Source: an uncultured Fimbriimonadales bacterium
Lineage (GTDB): Bacteria > Armatimonadota > Fimbriimonadia > Fimbriimonadales > GBS-DC
NCBI GenBank assembly: GCA_937925775.1
Contig: CALAMM010000085.1
Location: 1-11,086, forward strand
Length of the DNA: 11,086 nt
Reading direction: 5' to 3'
Under the pieces are notes generated by a model. That model did not search any database. It saw only the letters and a list, made by a program, of their open reading frames with translations, and had not been told where the DNA came from. Positions 1-6,460 of the stretch are shown here, one piece after another. How positions within the stretch are numbered: the stretch's first letter is position 1; each line of letters starts with the position of its first letter. A program made the translations under genes and the position numbers.

Positions 1-1
1 C

Positions 2-265
2 TGGATGGCGCAGCAAGCGGAGACTTACGACATCGTCGTGCCCGAATCGGACGAACGCCTACAGCCCCTGCACGCGCTCTATCGACGCGCGGTGTACGCA
101 ACGCTGCGGTCGTTTCAGGACGCCCTGCACTCGCACGAGCCTCGCCTCTCGATGCAGGCGATACTGCGCTCGCCCGAGCTACGAGTGCGCGTGCTGACCC
201 CCGACGAGTGGCGCGTGTACGACCCCGACGGGCGCAGCTTCACCAACTGGAACGCGCCACAATAA
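2..265 (+). CDS. mobA: Molybdenum cofactor guanylyltransferase (MobA-like), C-terminal part only
   Basis: The reading frame is open from the left edge to a TAA stop, so the gene starts outside the window and only its last 87 codons are seen. MobA joins GMP from GTP to molybdopterin to make the guanine dinucleotide form of the cofactor, in the cytoplasm. The visible part matches the C-terminal half of this glycosyltransferase-like family: a PLHALYRR block (substrate-side loop and helix), a stretch of helix, then a VRVL strand and the closing DPDGRSFTNWNAP motif, which corresponds to the family's FxNxNTPE ending. The protein stops right after that motif, a few residues earlier than most relatives. 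The nucleotide-binding N-terminus (LAGG...R..GxDK type) cannot be checked. A related nucleotidyltransferase is the alternative. The ATG at base 5 is in frame but there is no reason to take it as the start. Confidence 0.72.
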   Translation, partial: WMAQQAETYDIVVPESDERLQPLHALYRRAVYATLRSFQDALHSHEPRLSMQAILRSPELRVRVLTPDEWRVYDPDGRSFTNWNAPQ

Positions 266-268
266 GTC

Positions 269-291
269 GGGGAATCCCCAAGTGAGTTGGG
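269..291. other. Two overlapping small hairpins after the mobA stop
   Basis: Just after the mobA stop codon, GGGG-AAT-CCCC (269-279) can fold, and CCCAA (277-281) can pair instead with TTGGG (287-291) across a 5-base loop. The two stems share bases and exclude each other. There is no T-run behind either, so a standard intrinsic terminator is not supported. The structure may mark the end of the mobA transcript, or may be chance. The rest of the spacer up to base 364 shows no clear promoter. Confidence 0.25.
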
Positions 292-364
292 AATGCCTTG
301 ATGTTGGTGCCGCCTGCGCTGTGTGATATTGCCGCAAGGTGTGGAATAAGCCCATAGCAGGGCG

Positions 365-3016
365 ATGAGATCGCTGACCTCTTTTCGGGTGATGCTGGGG
401 CTGTTCGCGATTGTGTTCGTGGTGGAGACCTTCATTATGCTGGTGCTGGATGAGTGGCTCCCGATGATGCCTGCGTTTGCCTCTGCCATCTTAGACGGCG
501 CGTTGGCGGCGACCCTCGTCGTAGGGCTTGCATGGGTGATGGCGCGTGCCCTCCAGCGACACTACGCGCTCTATTTCCGAGCGATAGTGGAAGACCTCAC
601 CGAGTTCGTCTGTCGATGGCGTCCCGACGGCGTTTTGACCTTCGTGAACAGTGCGTACTGCCGCTATTTTAACAAAACCCCTGAGGAACTCGTCGGCAAG
701 AACTTCATGCCACTCATCCCTGAAGCCGACCGACCGCTTGTCGAGCAGGCGATTGCGTCCCTGTCGCCTGAGAACCCTATTGTGACCTACGCGCATCGGG
801 TGTACGCCCCCGACGGCTCGCTACGCTGGACAGAGTGGACCGACCACGCGATTTATGACTCGCGCGGCAACTTGATCGAGATCCAATCGGTAGGGCGCGA
901 CATTACCGCGCAGAAAAATTTGGAGCGGGAGCTGCGCCTCTTTCAGCACGCCGTGCAGCACAGCCCGCTGGTGATTTTCATCACCGATGCCCAATTCCGC
1001 ATTCGGTATGTGAACGACGCCTTCACGCGCATCACTGGCTACACGCCCGAAGAGGCAATCGGTCAGAACCCACGCATTCTCAAAAGCGGCTTTATGCCGA
1101 AAGAGTTCTATTTGCGGATGTATCAGACTTTCAAGCGGGGCGAAACCTTTCGTGGGCGCGTTCTCAACCGTCGGAAGGGGGTTGCCGTCAAAACGCCCGA
1201 AAATGGGGTCATGTTCGACCCCACTACCCACTACTGGGCGGAGGTGACTAACTCACCTATCTACGACGCCGAAGGGCAGTTAGTGGGCTACTTATCGGTG
1301 CAACACGAAATTACCGATCAAGTGCTGCGTGAAGAGTACGAGCAAGCGCACAAGCAGATAACCGCGCTGCTGAACCGCGCCGCAGTTGCTCTGGCGCAGG
1401 AGCAGGTTCCGCTTGTAGAGCGGCTCAGCCAAGCGGTCGCCGTCTTGGGGTCCCACGCAGGTACAAACCTGACGGGTGAGTTTCTTTGGTGGGAGTTGGA
1501 GGATGAATTTTTGAGGCTGCGCGCGGCGGTCGGCGACTTCAAGACGGAACAACTAAAGCACTGGGAGACGCTTCTTGCTGCCGAGTACCACCTTGAGCAG
1601 CCTTGCTTGGCTCGGATTCAGCCTCTTGGGAAGAGCCAGGTGGTCTGGTGGACGCCTTTGCAGCAGATGGAGCAGCGCGTGGGTATGCTCATGCTGCTGA
1701 CGCGCTACCGAACCCCAGAGGAGATTGCCTATCCCCAGGCGATGAGGGAGGCGTTGCGTGCGTTGGGGGAGATGGCAGCGATTGCGATACTTAACGAGCG
1801 CACCCGCCTTGCGCTGGAACAGGCGAAAGAGCAGGCGGAACACGCCGCGCGCATGCGCCGAGAGTTCCTCGCCAACATGAGCCACGAGATTCGCACGCCC
1901 CTGAATGGAGTTTTGGGCATGCTGCACCTGCTGGCGGAGAAGCCGCTGGATGACGAAGGACGCGACCTGGTCGCCACCGCGCGCGCCAGCGCCGAACACC
2001 TGCTCCACATCCTCAACGACATCTTAGACCTCTCGCGCATCGAGGCAGGACGGCTCCAGTTGGAGCAGACCGACCTTGACCTGCACCAGCTGCTGCGCGA
2101 GACCATCCGCCTTATGCTCCCTGTGGCGCAGCAGAAAGGGCTTTCCCTGACACTCGCCATCGCGCCCGACACGCCGCGCCTAATCAAAGGCGACCCTGTG
2201 CGCCTGCGCCAAATCGTGCTGAACTTGGTCAGCAACGCGGTCAAGTTCACTCACGAGGGAAGCGTGCAGGTATCGGTGCAGCCCCTCGCACGCACCGAGA
2301 AGGCGACGCGCCTGCGCTTCGAAGTACGCGACACAGGAATCGGCATCCCTCCCGAACGCCTGCAACGCATTTTCGACCCGTTCGAGCAAGCAGACGGCTC
2401 CACCACGCGCAAGTCCGGCGGCACAGGGCTGGGACTGGCAATCTGCAAGCGTGTGGTCAATATGATGCAGGGCGAGATTGGCGTGCAAAGTGAGCTGGGC
2501 AAAGGGAGCGTCTTCTGGTTTGAGATTGTGGCGCCCGATGCCACCTCACAGCGACAGGCAGACACACCCCAGCAAGACCACACCCCTGCAAACGCGCAGG
2601 AAGCGACACACGCGCTTCAGGGACTGCGCGTGCTGGTGGTAGAAGACAACCCTGTGAACCAGAAGGTCGTGCTGCGGCAGTTGGAGCGGTGGGGGGTTCA
2701 CGCTCAGGTGGCGCACAACGGCGTAGAGGCGCTGCGCTTGTTTGAGGAAGGCTCGTTCGAGGTGATCCTGATGGACTGTCAAATGCCTGAGATGGACGGC
2801 TTCGAGGCGACACGGCGCATTCGGGAACAGGAGCGCCAACGGGGAACGCCACGCACGCTAATTATCGCCCTCACAGCGAACGCGATGGCGGAAGACCGCG
2901 AAGCCTGCGCCCAAGCGGGAATGGACGACTACCTTGCAAAGCCGTTCAAGCCTGAGATGCTTCAGGCAGTCCTCCTGCGCTGGGCACAGCGCAACGAACG
3001 AAAGCACGCAGCGTAG
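365..3016 (+). CDS. Membrane-bound hybrid sensor histidine kinase (PAS-PAS-GAF-HisKA-HATPase-receiver)
   Basis: This is an 883-residue signalling kinase that autophosphorylates on a histidine and passes the phosphate to its own receiver. Two membrane helices (about 8-28 and 41-63) are separated by a very short outer loop, so sensing is probably in the membrane or cytoplasm. Then come PAS 1 (about 72-185, ending in GRDIT), PAS 2 (about 193-320, ending in HEIT) and a diverged GAF-like segment (about 328-475). A coiled coil (476-500) follows, then the HisKA domain with phospho-acceptor H507 in MSHEIRTPLNG. The ATPase domain has N-box N620/N624, DTGIG (656-660), FDPFEQ (670-675) and GGTGLG (685-690). 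The receiver has E760-D761, phospho-acceptor D804, T837 and K859. All catalytic residues are present. There is no HPt domain and no partner regulator nearby, so the output is unknown. The start is the first in-frame ATG before the first helix; its ribosome site is weak. Confidence 0.92.
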   Translation: MRSLTSFRVMLGLFAIVFVVETFIMLVLDEWLPMMPAFASAILDGALAATLVVGLAWVMARALQRHYALYFRAIVEDLTEFVCRWRPDGVLTFVNSAYCRYFNKTPEELVGKNFMPLIPEADRPLVEQAIASLSPENPIVTYAHRVYAPDGSLRWTEWTDHAIYDSRGNLIEIQSVGRDITAQKNLERELRLFQHAVQHSPLVIFITDAQFRIRYVNDAFTRITGYTPEEAIGQNPRILKSGFMPKEFYLRMYQTFKRGETFRGRVLNRRKGVAVKTPENGVMFDPTTHYWAEVTNSPIYDAEGQLVGYLSVQHEITDQVLREEYEQAHKQITALLNRAAVALAQEQVPLVERLSQAVAVLGSHAGTNLTGEFLWWELEDEFLRLRAAVGDFKTEQLKHWETLLAAEYHLEQPCLARIQPLGKSQVVWWTPLQQMEQRVGMLMLLTRYRTPEEIAYPQAMREALRALGEMAAIAILNERTRLALEQAKEQAEHAARMRREFLANMSHEIRTPLNGVLGMLHLLAEKPLDDEGRDLVATARASAEHLLHILNDILDLSRIEAGRLQLEQTDLDLHQLLRETIRLMLPVAQQKGLSLTLAIAPDTPRLIKGDPVRLRQIVLNLVSNAVKFTHEGSVQVSVQPLARTEKATRLRFEVRDTGIGIPPERLQRIFDPFEQADGSTTRKSGGTGLGLAICKRVVNMMQGEIGVQSELGKGSVFWFEIVAPDATSQRQADTPQQDHTPANAQEATHALQGLRVLVVEDNPVNQKVVLRQLERWGVHAQVAHNGVEALRLFEEGSFEVILMDCQMPEMDGFEATRRIREQERQRGTPRTLIIALTANAMAEDREACAQAGMDDYLAKPFKPEMLQAVLLRWAQRNERKHAA

Positions 3017-3053
3017 ACCGTAGCAGGGGCGGAAGAGAAGGTGGACGGAACCG

Positions 3054-3920
3054 CTAAAAATCTACAGGCCTCAGATAATACTCGCCGATGGCGGTCGTGG
3101 AGAGCATCGCTACAGTGGGCAAGTGCCGTTTCCAGTGGGTGCTGTCCACCCGATGTTTCACAAGGCGAACATCGGCTTCGGGGAACCCCATCTCGATAAG
3201 TCGCTCAGGCGAATAGCCCTGCGTAAGATAATATAGGATCCTGTCCGCGCGCTGGTACGAGATGCCGAAATCGCCCTCGTCGGTCTGACCCACAATCAGG
3301 TCTGCCGAGGCGGGCTTTTCCACGATTACTTCGGGCACGCCCAGATACCGCGCCAGCTGCCAGACTTGGGTCTTGAACAGGTCGCCCAGCGGGTTCACAG
3401 GCGGCGCATCGTCCGCGTGCCATGTAAAATAGCCGAACAGCCGTTCGCTTTTGTTGCCCGTGCCGATGGGCAGCGCGTTCAGCTTCGCCGACTGGTCGAA
3501 CAAAATAATCATGCGCGTGCGTGCGCAGAGGTTGCCAATCCGTGCAGGGCTGGCGTCGGGCTCGAACTGCTCCACATAGGCGTCGACCATCGGGGTGATT
3601 TCGATTACGCGGTGGTGAATGCCCAGCGCGTTCACAACCAGCATCGCATGCTCCAGCGACTGCGGGCTGCTGGTCTTGTAAGGCATCAGGAACGCATACA
3701 CATTTTCGGCGCCGAACGCCCGAACACATAAATAGGCGACCACCGACGAGTCCACACCGCCAGATAGCCCCAGCACTGCTTTGGAGAAGCCCCGACGCCG
3801 CTGCACCTCGTCCCGCAGGAACTCAACCAGCCACTCGGCGACCAGCGGCGCGTTGATTCTCAGCGGCTCGTCCGAGTTTGGATCGTATATCGTCGGCTTG
3901 ATTACCGGAAAGGGATGCAT
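3054..3920 (-). CDS. nadE: Ammonia-dependent NAD(+) synthetase
   Basis: NadE makes NAD from deamido-NAD, ATP and ammonia, the last step of NAD synthesis, in the cytoplasm. The 288-residue protein has the ATP-pyrophosphatase loop SGGVDSS (53-59), GNLCARTRM (129-137), GTGNKSE (153-159), an NPLGDLFKTQV segment (176-186) that fits the family's INPIGDLYKTQV, and DEGDFGISY (214-222). It has no N-terminal nitrilase/glutaminase domain, so ammonia is the expected nitrogen donor. The frame is open 28 codons further upstream, but that part overlaps thiO. The ATG at 3920 is preceded by GAGGT six bases away and fits the family's N-terminus. It is the last gene of the thiS-thiO-nadE operon, with a 4-base gap after thiO. 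It converges with the histidine kinase, 37 bases apart, and no terminator hairpin is seen between them. Confidence 0.93.
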   Translation of the reverse strand: MHPFPVIKPTIYDPNSDEPLRINAPLVAEWLVEFLRDEVQRRRGFSKAVLGLSGGVDSSVVAYLCVRAFGAENVYAFLMPYKTSSPQSLEHAMLVVNALGIHHRVIEITPMVDAYVEQFEPDASPARIGNLCARTRMIILFDQSAKLNALPIGTGNKSERLFGYFTWHADDAPPVNPLGDLFKTQVWQLARYLGVPEVIVEKPASADLIVGQTDEGDFGISYQRADRILYYLTQGYSPERLIEMGFPEADVRLVKHRVDSTHWKRHLPTVAMLSTTAIGEYYLRPVDF

Positions 3921-3924
3921 CGTT

Positions 3925-5028
3925 TTACCTCGTAAATCGGTTGGGGGCAAACGGTTCGATGGGCAGCGTCGTTTTGCCGTCCAGAACCAGCTCGGCGACG
4001 GCACGGGCGGTGGCTGGCGCCATCAAGATGCCGTGATAGGCGTGTCCCGCAGCGATATAGAGCCCCTCGTATCCGTCGATTGCGCCAATGTACGGGTTGT
4101 GGTCGGGCGTGTCGGGACGCAGTCCCACCATAGCCCGCTGAATGGTCGCTTTGAGCAAGGCAGGGGCGATTCGGGCGAGCGACTGCAATAGGTAGGCATA
4201 GCTCTCGGCGGGGGCACGCAGGTCAAAGCCCGCCTGTTCACGCGTTGCACCCAGCAACGCTGTGCCGTCGGCGCATGGAACCAAATAGCCCATCGATGAG
4301 GAAAGTATGCTCGTGATAGGCACGGGTAGATCGCCCAGTTTCAAAATGACGCCACGCAAGGGTTCAATCGGTATGGAGATTCCCAGCGGCTGCAGCAGCG
4401 CGCTGGTCCACGCGCCCGCAGCCAAAACGACAACATCGCCCTCGAGGTCGCCATGCGCCGTGCGCACGCCACGAACTCGGTGCTGGTGGCATACGATGCC
4501 CAGCACGGGGGTTCCGATGAACAAGTTGACGCCCACGAGCTGAACTGCGCGGTGGAGAGAGCGCATCAGGCGTTCCGTGTTGACCCAGCCCTCGCTGGGC
4601 AGGTGGATTGCGCCGTGAATTTCGTTGCTCAGCGCGGGTTCGTGTTCCAGCGCTGTCGGCGCGTCAAGCCAAGTCGCGCTCGGTTCGTAGCGGCGAATCC
4701 ATTCGAGGTTCTCCAACAGGCGCGTCGCGTCTGTGGGGGTCAGCGCGACGCGCAGGCAGCCCCCTTGCCGCCACTCCCCATCGATATGGGTCAACAGCCG
4801 CAGCTGAGTTGTCCATTCGGGGTACATCTGCAGACTGCTCAGATAAAAAGGGATCGCGGGGGTCTCATGGGGGGTGAGGCTGAAGGGGTTCACCATGCCT
4901 GCCGAGGCGACGGAGGTGTGCCCTCCTTCCGCGTATCCTTCAACGAGCGTGACCTCCGCACCACGCTGGCGCAACGCCAATGCAATCGCGCTGCCGATAA
5001 TCCCTGCTCCAACAACGATAACGCGCAT
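3925..5028 (-). CDS. thiO: Glycine oxidase ThiO (FAD-dependent, thiamine thiazole synthesis)
   Basis: ThiO oxidises glycine to the imine (dehydroglycine) that the ThiG reaction uses to build the thiazole ring of thiamine. It uses FAD and O2 and acts in the cytoplasm. The 367-residue protein begins with the Rossmann motif GAGIIG (7-12) and E30 at the end of the second strand, as expected for an FAD-binding DAO-family enzyme. GLRPDTPD (302-309) carries R304, in the position of the arginine that binds the substrate carboxylate in this family. AGHAYHGILMAP (327-338) is the typical C-terminal FAD motif. A different amino-acid oxidase is possible from the fold alone, but thiS sits directly upstream with a single base between them, which strongly favours ThiO. 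AGGGGG (5039-5034) lies five bases before the ATG, inside the 3' end of thiS. No thiG is in the window. Confidence 0.87.
   Translation of the reverse strand: MRVIVVGAGIIGSAIALALRQRGAEVTLVEGYAEGGHTSVASAGMVNPFSLTPHETPAIPFYLSSLQMYPEWTTQLRLLTHIDGEWRQGGCLRVALTPTDATRLLENLEWIRRYEPSATWLDAPTALEHEPALSNEIHGAIHLPSEGWVNTERLMRSLHRAVQLVGVNLFIGTPVLGIVCHQHRVRGVRTAHGDLEGDVVVLAAGAWTSALLQPLGISIPIEPLRGVILKLGDLPVPITSILSSSMGYLVPCADGTALLGATREQAGFDLRAPAESYAYLLQSLARIAPALLKATIQRAMVGLRPDTPDHNPYIGAIDGYEGLYIAAGHAYHGILMAPATARAVAELVLDGKTTLPIEPFAPNRFTR
3927..3931 (-). promoter_or_regulatory. Ribosome binding site of nadE inside the end of thiO
   Basis: The minus strand reads GAGGT here, six bases before the ATG at 3920. The site overlaps the last codons and stop of thiO (stop at 3927-3925), which suggests translational coupling. 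It decides the nadE start against the longer in-frame reading. Confidence 0.75.
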
Positions 5029-5029
5029 T

Positions 5030-5230
5030 CTAACCCCCTGCTGTCATTTGCACAATCTCAAGGTTGTCGCCCTCGCGCAGGATAATCTCACCATAGCGTT
5101 CACGGGGCAAGATTTCGTAGTTGTATTCCACTACCACCATGCGCGGGTCGACGCCGCGCTCTTGAAGCAGATGAAGTAAAGTGGTTGACTCAGGCAACTC
5201 GCGTTCCTTACCGTTGATGCGTATTCGCAT
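5030..5230 (-). CDS. thiS: Sulfur carrier protein ThiS
   Basis: ThiS is a ubiquitin-like carrier. Its C-terminal glycine is adenylated and turned into a thiocarboxylate that hands sulfur to the thiazole synthase ThiG. The protein is 66 residues, the usual length, and begins with the strand MRIRINGKERE. It has the hydrophobic LLHLL helix (18-22), a VVVEYN strand (32-37), LREGDNLEIVQM (51-62) and ends in the required Gly-Gly (65-66). The last codon is one base short of touching the thiO start. It is the first gene of the thiS-thiO-nadE operon, and a promoter with a -10 box nine bases before its ATG makes its mRNA probably leaderless. No Shine-Dalgarno sequence is present. Confidence 0.92.
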   Translation of the reverse strand: MRIRINGKERELPESTTLLHLLQERGVDPRMVVVEYNYEILPRERYGEIILREGDNLEIVQMTAGG

Positions 5231-5239
5231 GGACGGCTA

Positions 5240-5267
5240 ATTATACCCGATTCGGAGAACCTCACAA
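5240..5267 (-). promoter_or_regulatory. Promoter of the thiS-thiO-nadE operon
   Basis: On the minus strand TTGTGA (5267-5262; 4 of 6 match to the -35 consensus) and a perfect TATAAT (5245-5240) are separated by 16 bases. The ATG of thiS begins nine bases after the -10 box, so transcription should start at or within about three bases of the start codon. No thiamine (TPP) riboswitch fits between promoter and gene. Confidence 0.75.
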
Positions 5268-5315
5268 TGCCCAAAGTGGCGTTGTGGCCTAAGCTCCTCT
5301 TGCCAGCTGGGCGAC

Positions 5316-5387
5316 GAACGCCCCTCCTCCCCAGCGCAGCGTGGTCTTGAAGAAGGAGCGCTCCAAGGTGGTAGAGGAGGGGCGTTC
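5316..5387. repeat. 14-bp perfect inverted repeat enclosing 44 bases, with an internal palindrome
   Basis: The arms GAACGCCCCTCCTC (5316-5329) and GAGGAGGGGCGTTC (5374-5387) are perfectly complementary. The 44-base interior contains the 10-base palindrome GGAGCGCTCC (5355-5364), so a long stem with an inner hairpin can form on either strand. The repeat starts 12 bases after the pseudopilin stop codon and lies in the 169-base gap before thiS. A role at the 3' end of the pseudopilin mRNA is possible, but no T-run follows on the minus strand, so a classic terminator is not supported. Its shape would also fit a small dispersed repeat (REP- or MITE-like). That cannot be tested from one copy. Confidence 0.6.
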
Positions 5388-5399
5388 AGCGAGATGCGG

Positions 5400-6188
5400 T
5401 TAGTTGCAGTTGCCTGCAACATTGCGGTTCGGGCAGTTGCGGCACGGGGTTCCGTCTGCCCGACGAGAAGCAACACCCCAAAGATTGAATTGTCCCTGAT
5501 AGGGACCGCGTTCGCCTACATCGAACAGGCGTACCTGCTTCCCATCCCAAGTGGACACCACGCTGTTCGCGCCTTCGCGGAGACGCCCCTTAACAGTGCG
5601 GGCATGCCCATCCACGAAGTTCGCGCCTGCCAAACTGTTGTGGCGCGCTTGGAGATACGACTGAATGGTAGTTGGCGGACCTAAAGTGCCATCGTATAGC
5701 ATCGAGGTCTCCACAGGGTACTCCAACTGCGCCAGCGAGACCACTGGGTTGGGGGTAATCAGTCCGGGCACATTCCCGTTCTCGAACACGCACCAGTTGA
5801 AGATGTACCCCGTGTAGCGGAAGTTCGGCAGAGGACATACTGGAACGCCGAACGAGCCGAATGTGCCCACCACATCGAACGCCTGTCGGTCGGAAGGACA
5901 CAAGACGACATCCGTGTTCTTGATGTACGGGTAGATGGCGTTGTAAAGCAGGAAGACACACGGCTGGTTGTTCTGAACAGCAAGGTAGATGCTCATCGGG
6001 AACCGCTCGTCGTAGTCCTGAATGTATTGGAGTACGGCGAGCGCGTTCTGCTTCATGTTGTTCGTACACTGGGTCTGGCGCGCTTTTTCGCGTGCCTGAG
6101 CGAACACAGGGAACAGGATCGCCGCCAGAATGGCGATGATCGCAATAACGACCAGCAACTCAATCAAGGTAAAGCCATTTCGCCTCAT
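5400..6188 (-). CDS. Type IV pilin-like protein with H-X9-DG motif (DUF1559-type)
   Basis: A 262-residue secreted pseudopilin. The N-terminus MRRNG^FTLIELLVVIAII is a class III prepilin signal: cleavage by prepilin peptidase after G5, with the conserved glutamate at position +5 of the mature protein (E10) and a hydrophobic helix to about residue 30. FPVFAQAREKAR follows. Later come LCPSD (96-100) and the family motif H183-X9-D193-G194. The C-terminus holds three cysteines (C249, C252, C261) in a short polar tail, which may bind metal or form disulfides outside the cell. An in-frame GTG three codons upstream (6197) is less likely, because AGGTGA (6199-6194) lies five bases before the ATG at 6188. 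Such proteins occur in many copies in Armatimonadota and Planctomycetes. The exact function is unknown. No pilus assembly gene is adjacent. Confidence 0.88.
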   Translation of the reverse strand: MRRNGFTLIELLVVIAIIAILAAILFPVFAQAREKARQTQCTNNMKQNALAVLQYIQDYDERFPMSIYLAVQNNQPCVFLLYNAIYPYIKNTDVVLCPSDRQAFDVVGTFGSFGVPVCPLPNFRYTGYIFNWCVFENGNVPGLITPNPVVSLAQLEYPVETSMLYDGTLGPPTTIQSYLQARHNSLAGANFVDGHARTVKGRLREGANSVVSTWDGKQVRLFDVGERGPYQGQFNLWGVASRRADGTPCRNCPNRNVAGNCN

Positions 6189-6193
6189 AGCAA

Positions 6194-6199
6194 TCACCT
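6194..6199 (-). promoter_or_regulatory. Ribosome binding site of the pseudopilin gene
   Basis: The minus strand reads AGGTGA five bases before the ATG at 6188. The alternative GTG start at 6197 lies inside this site, so the ATG is preferred. Confidence 0.7.
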
Positions 6200-6306
6200 A
6201 TATTCGTCCCAGATTTGCGGCTTCCTGCTGGTCGAAGTACGGGTATTTGCAGGAGCCAAGCGCACGATTCCCAGAAGGTGGCTGGGTGTGCCCCTTATTA
6301 GCGCAC

Positions 6307-6382
6307 GGGGGCTGAGGCGGTTGCCTCAGCCCCCCATGCTTGCCTCATAAGTTACGGTCGCAACCTCCTTATGAGGGCAGGC
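6307..6382. other. Two adjacent strong hairpins with complementary loops in the divergent spacer
   Basis: Hairpin 1 is a perfect 12-bp stem, GGGGGCTGAGGC (6307-6318) with GCCTCAGCCCCC (6323-6334), and a GGTT loop. Three bases later hairpin 2 pairs 6338-6351 with 6368-6382: 14 pairs including nine perfect inner ones (CCTCATAAG with CTTATGAGG), one G-T wobble and one bulged G (6377). The 16-base loop of hairpin 2 contains AACC (6362-6365), the complement of the GGTT loop of hairpin 1. Counting the neighbouring bases, GGTTGC (6319-6324) is fully complementary to GCAACC (6360-6365). The element lies between divergent genes, where no upstream transcript needs a terminator, and no T-run follows. 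It may be a structured leader, a small RNA or a protein-binding site. The remainder of the 272-base spacer holds no gene. Confidence 0.6.
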
Positions 6383-6447
6383 TTTGCTCTCCATCCGACT
6401 CCTCGAAACAGCAACTTTCGTGCCAAACGGTTCGGAAAAGAGCAGGG

Positions 6448-6453
6448 TATCCT
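6448..6453 (+). promoter_or_regulatory. Possible -10 box for a leaderless rfbB transcript
   Basis: TATCCT lies seven bases before the ATG at 6461. No convincing -35 box or Shine-Dalgarno sequence is visible. The spacing matches what is seen at thiS and recO in this window. Confidence 0.45.
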
Positions 6454-6460
6454 ATGGCAT

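Noticed and set aside
3017..3053. Terminator between the convergent kinase and nadE genes
   Set aside because: Only a four-base GCGG/CCGC match with a long loop is present; the A-run belongs to the end of nadE. No convincing hairpin plus T-run on either strand.
3921..4004. 28-codon N-terminal extension of nadE
   Set aside because: It overlaps thiO, is unlike the NadE N-terminus, and the ATG at 3920 has a proper ribosome site.
5231..5399. TPP riboswitch upstream of thiS
   Set aside because: The conserved TPP aptamer cores are not seen, and the promoter lies directly at the start codon, leaving no leader.
5237..5476. 79-codon minus-strand frame across the pseudopilin end and the inverted repeat
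   Set aside because: It starts inside the pseudopilin in another frame, has low-complexity proline and arginine stretches and no ribosome site. The region is better explained as an inverted repeat.
6371..6460. 30-codon N-terminal extension of rfbB
   Set aside because: It starts inside a hairpin arm, and the Rossmann fold of the family begins right at the ATG at 6461.
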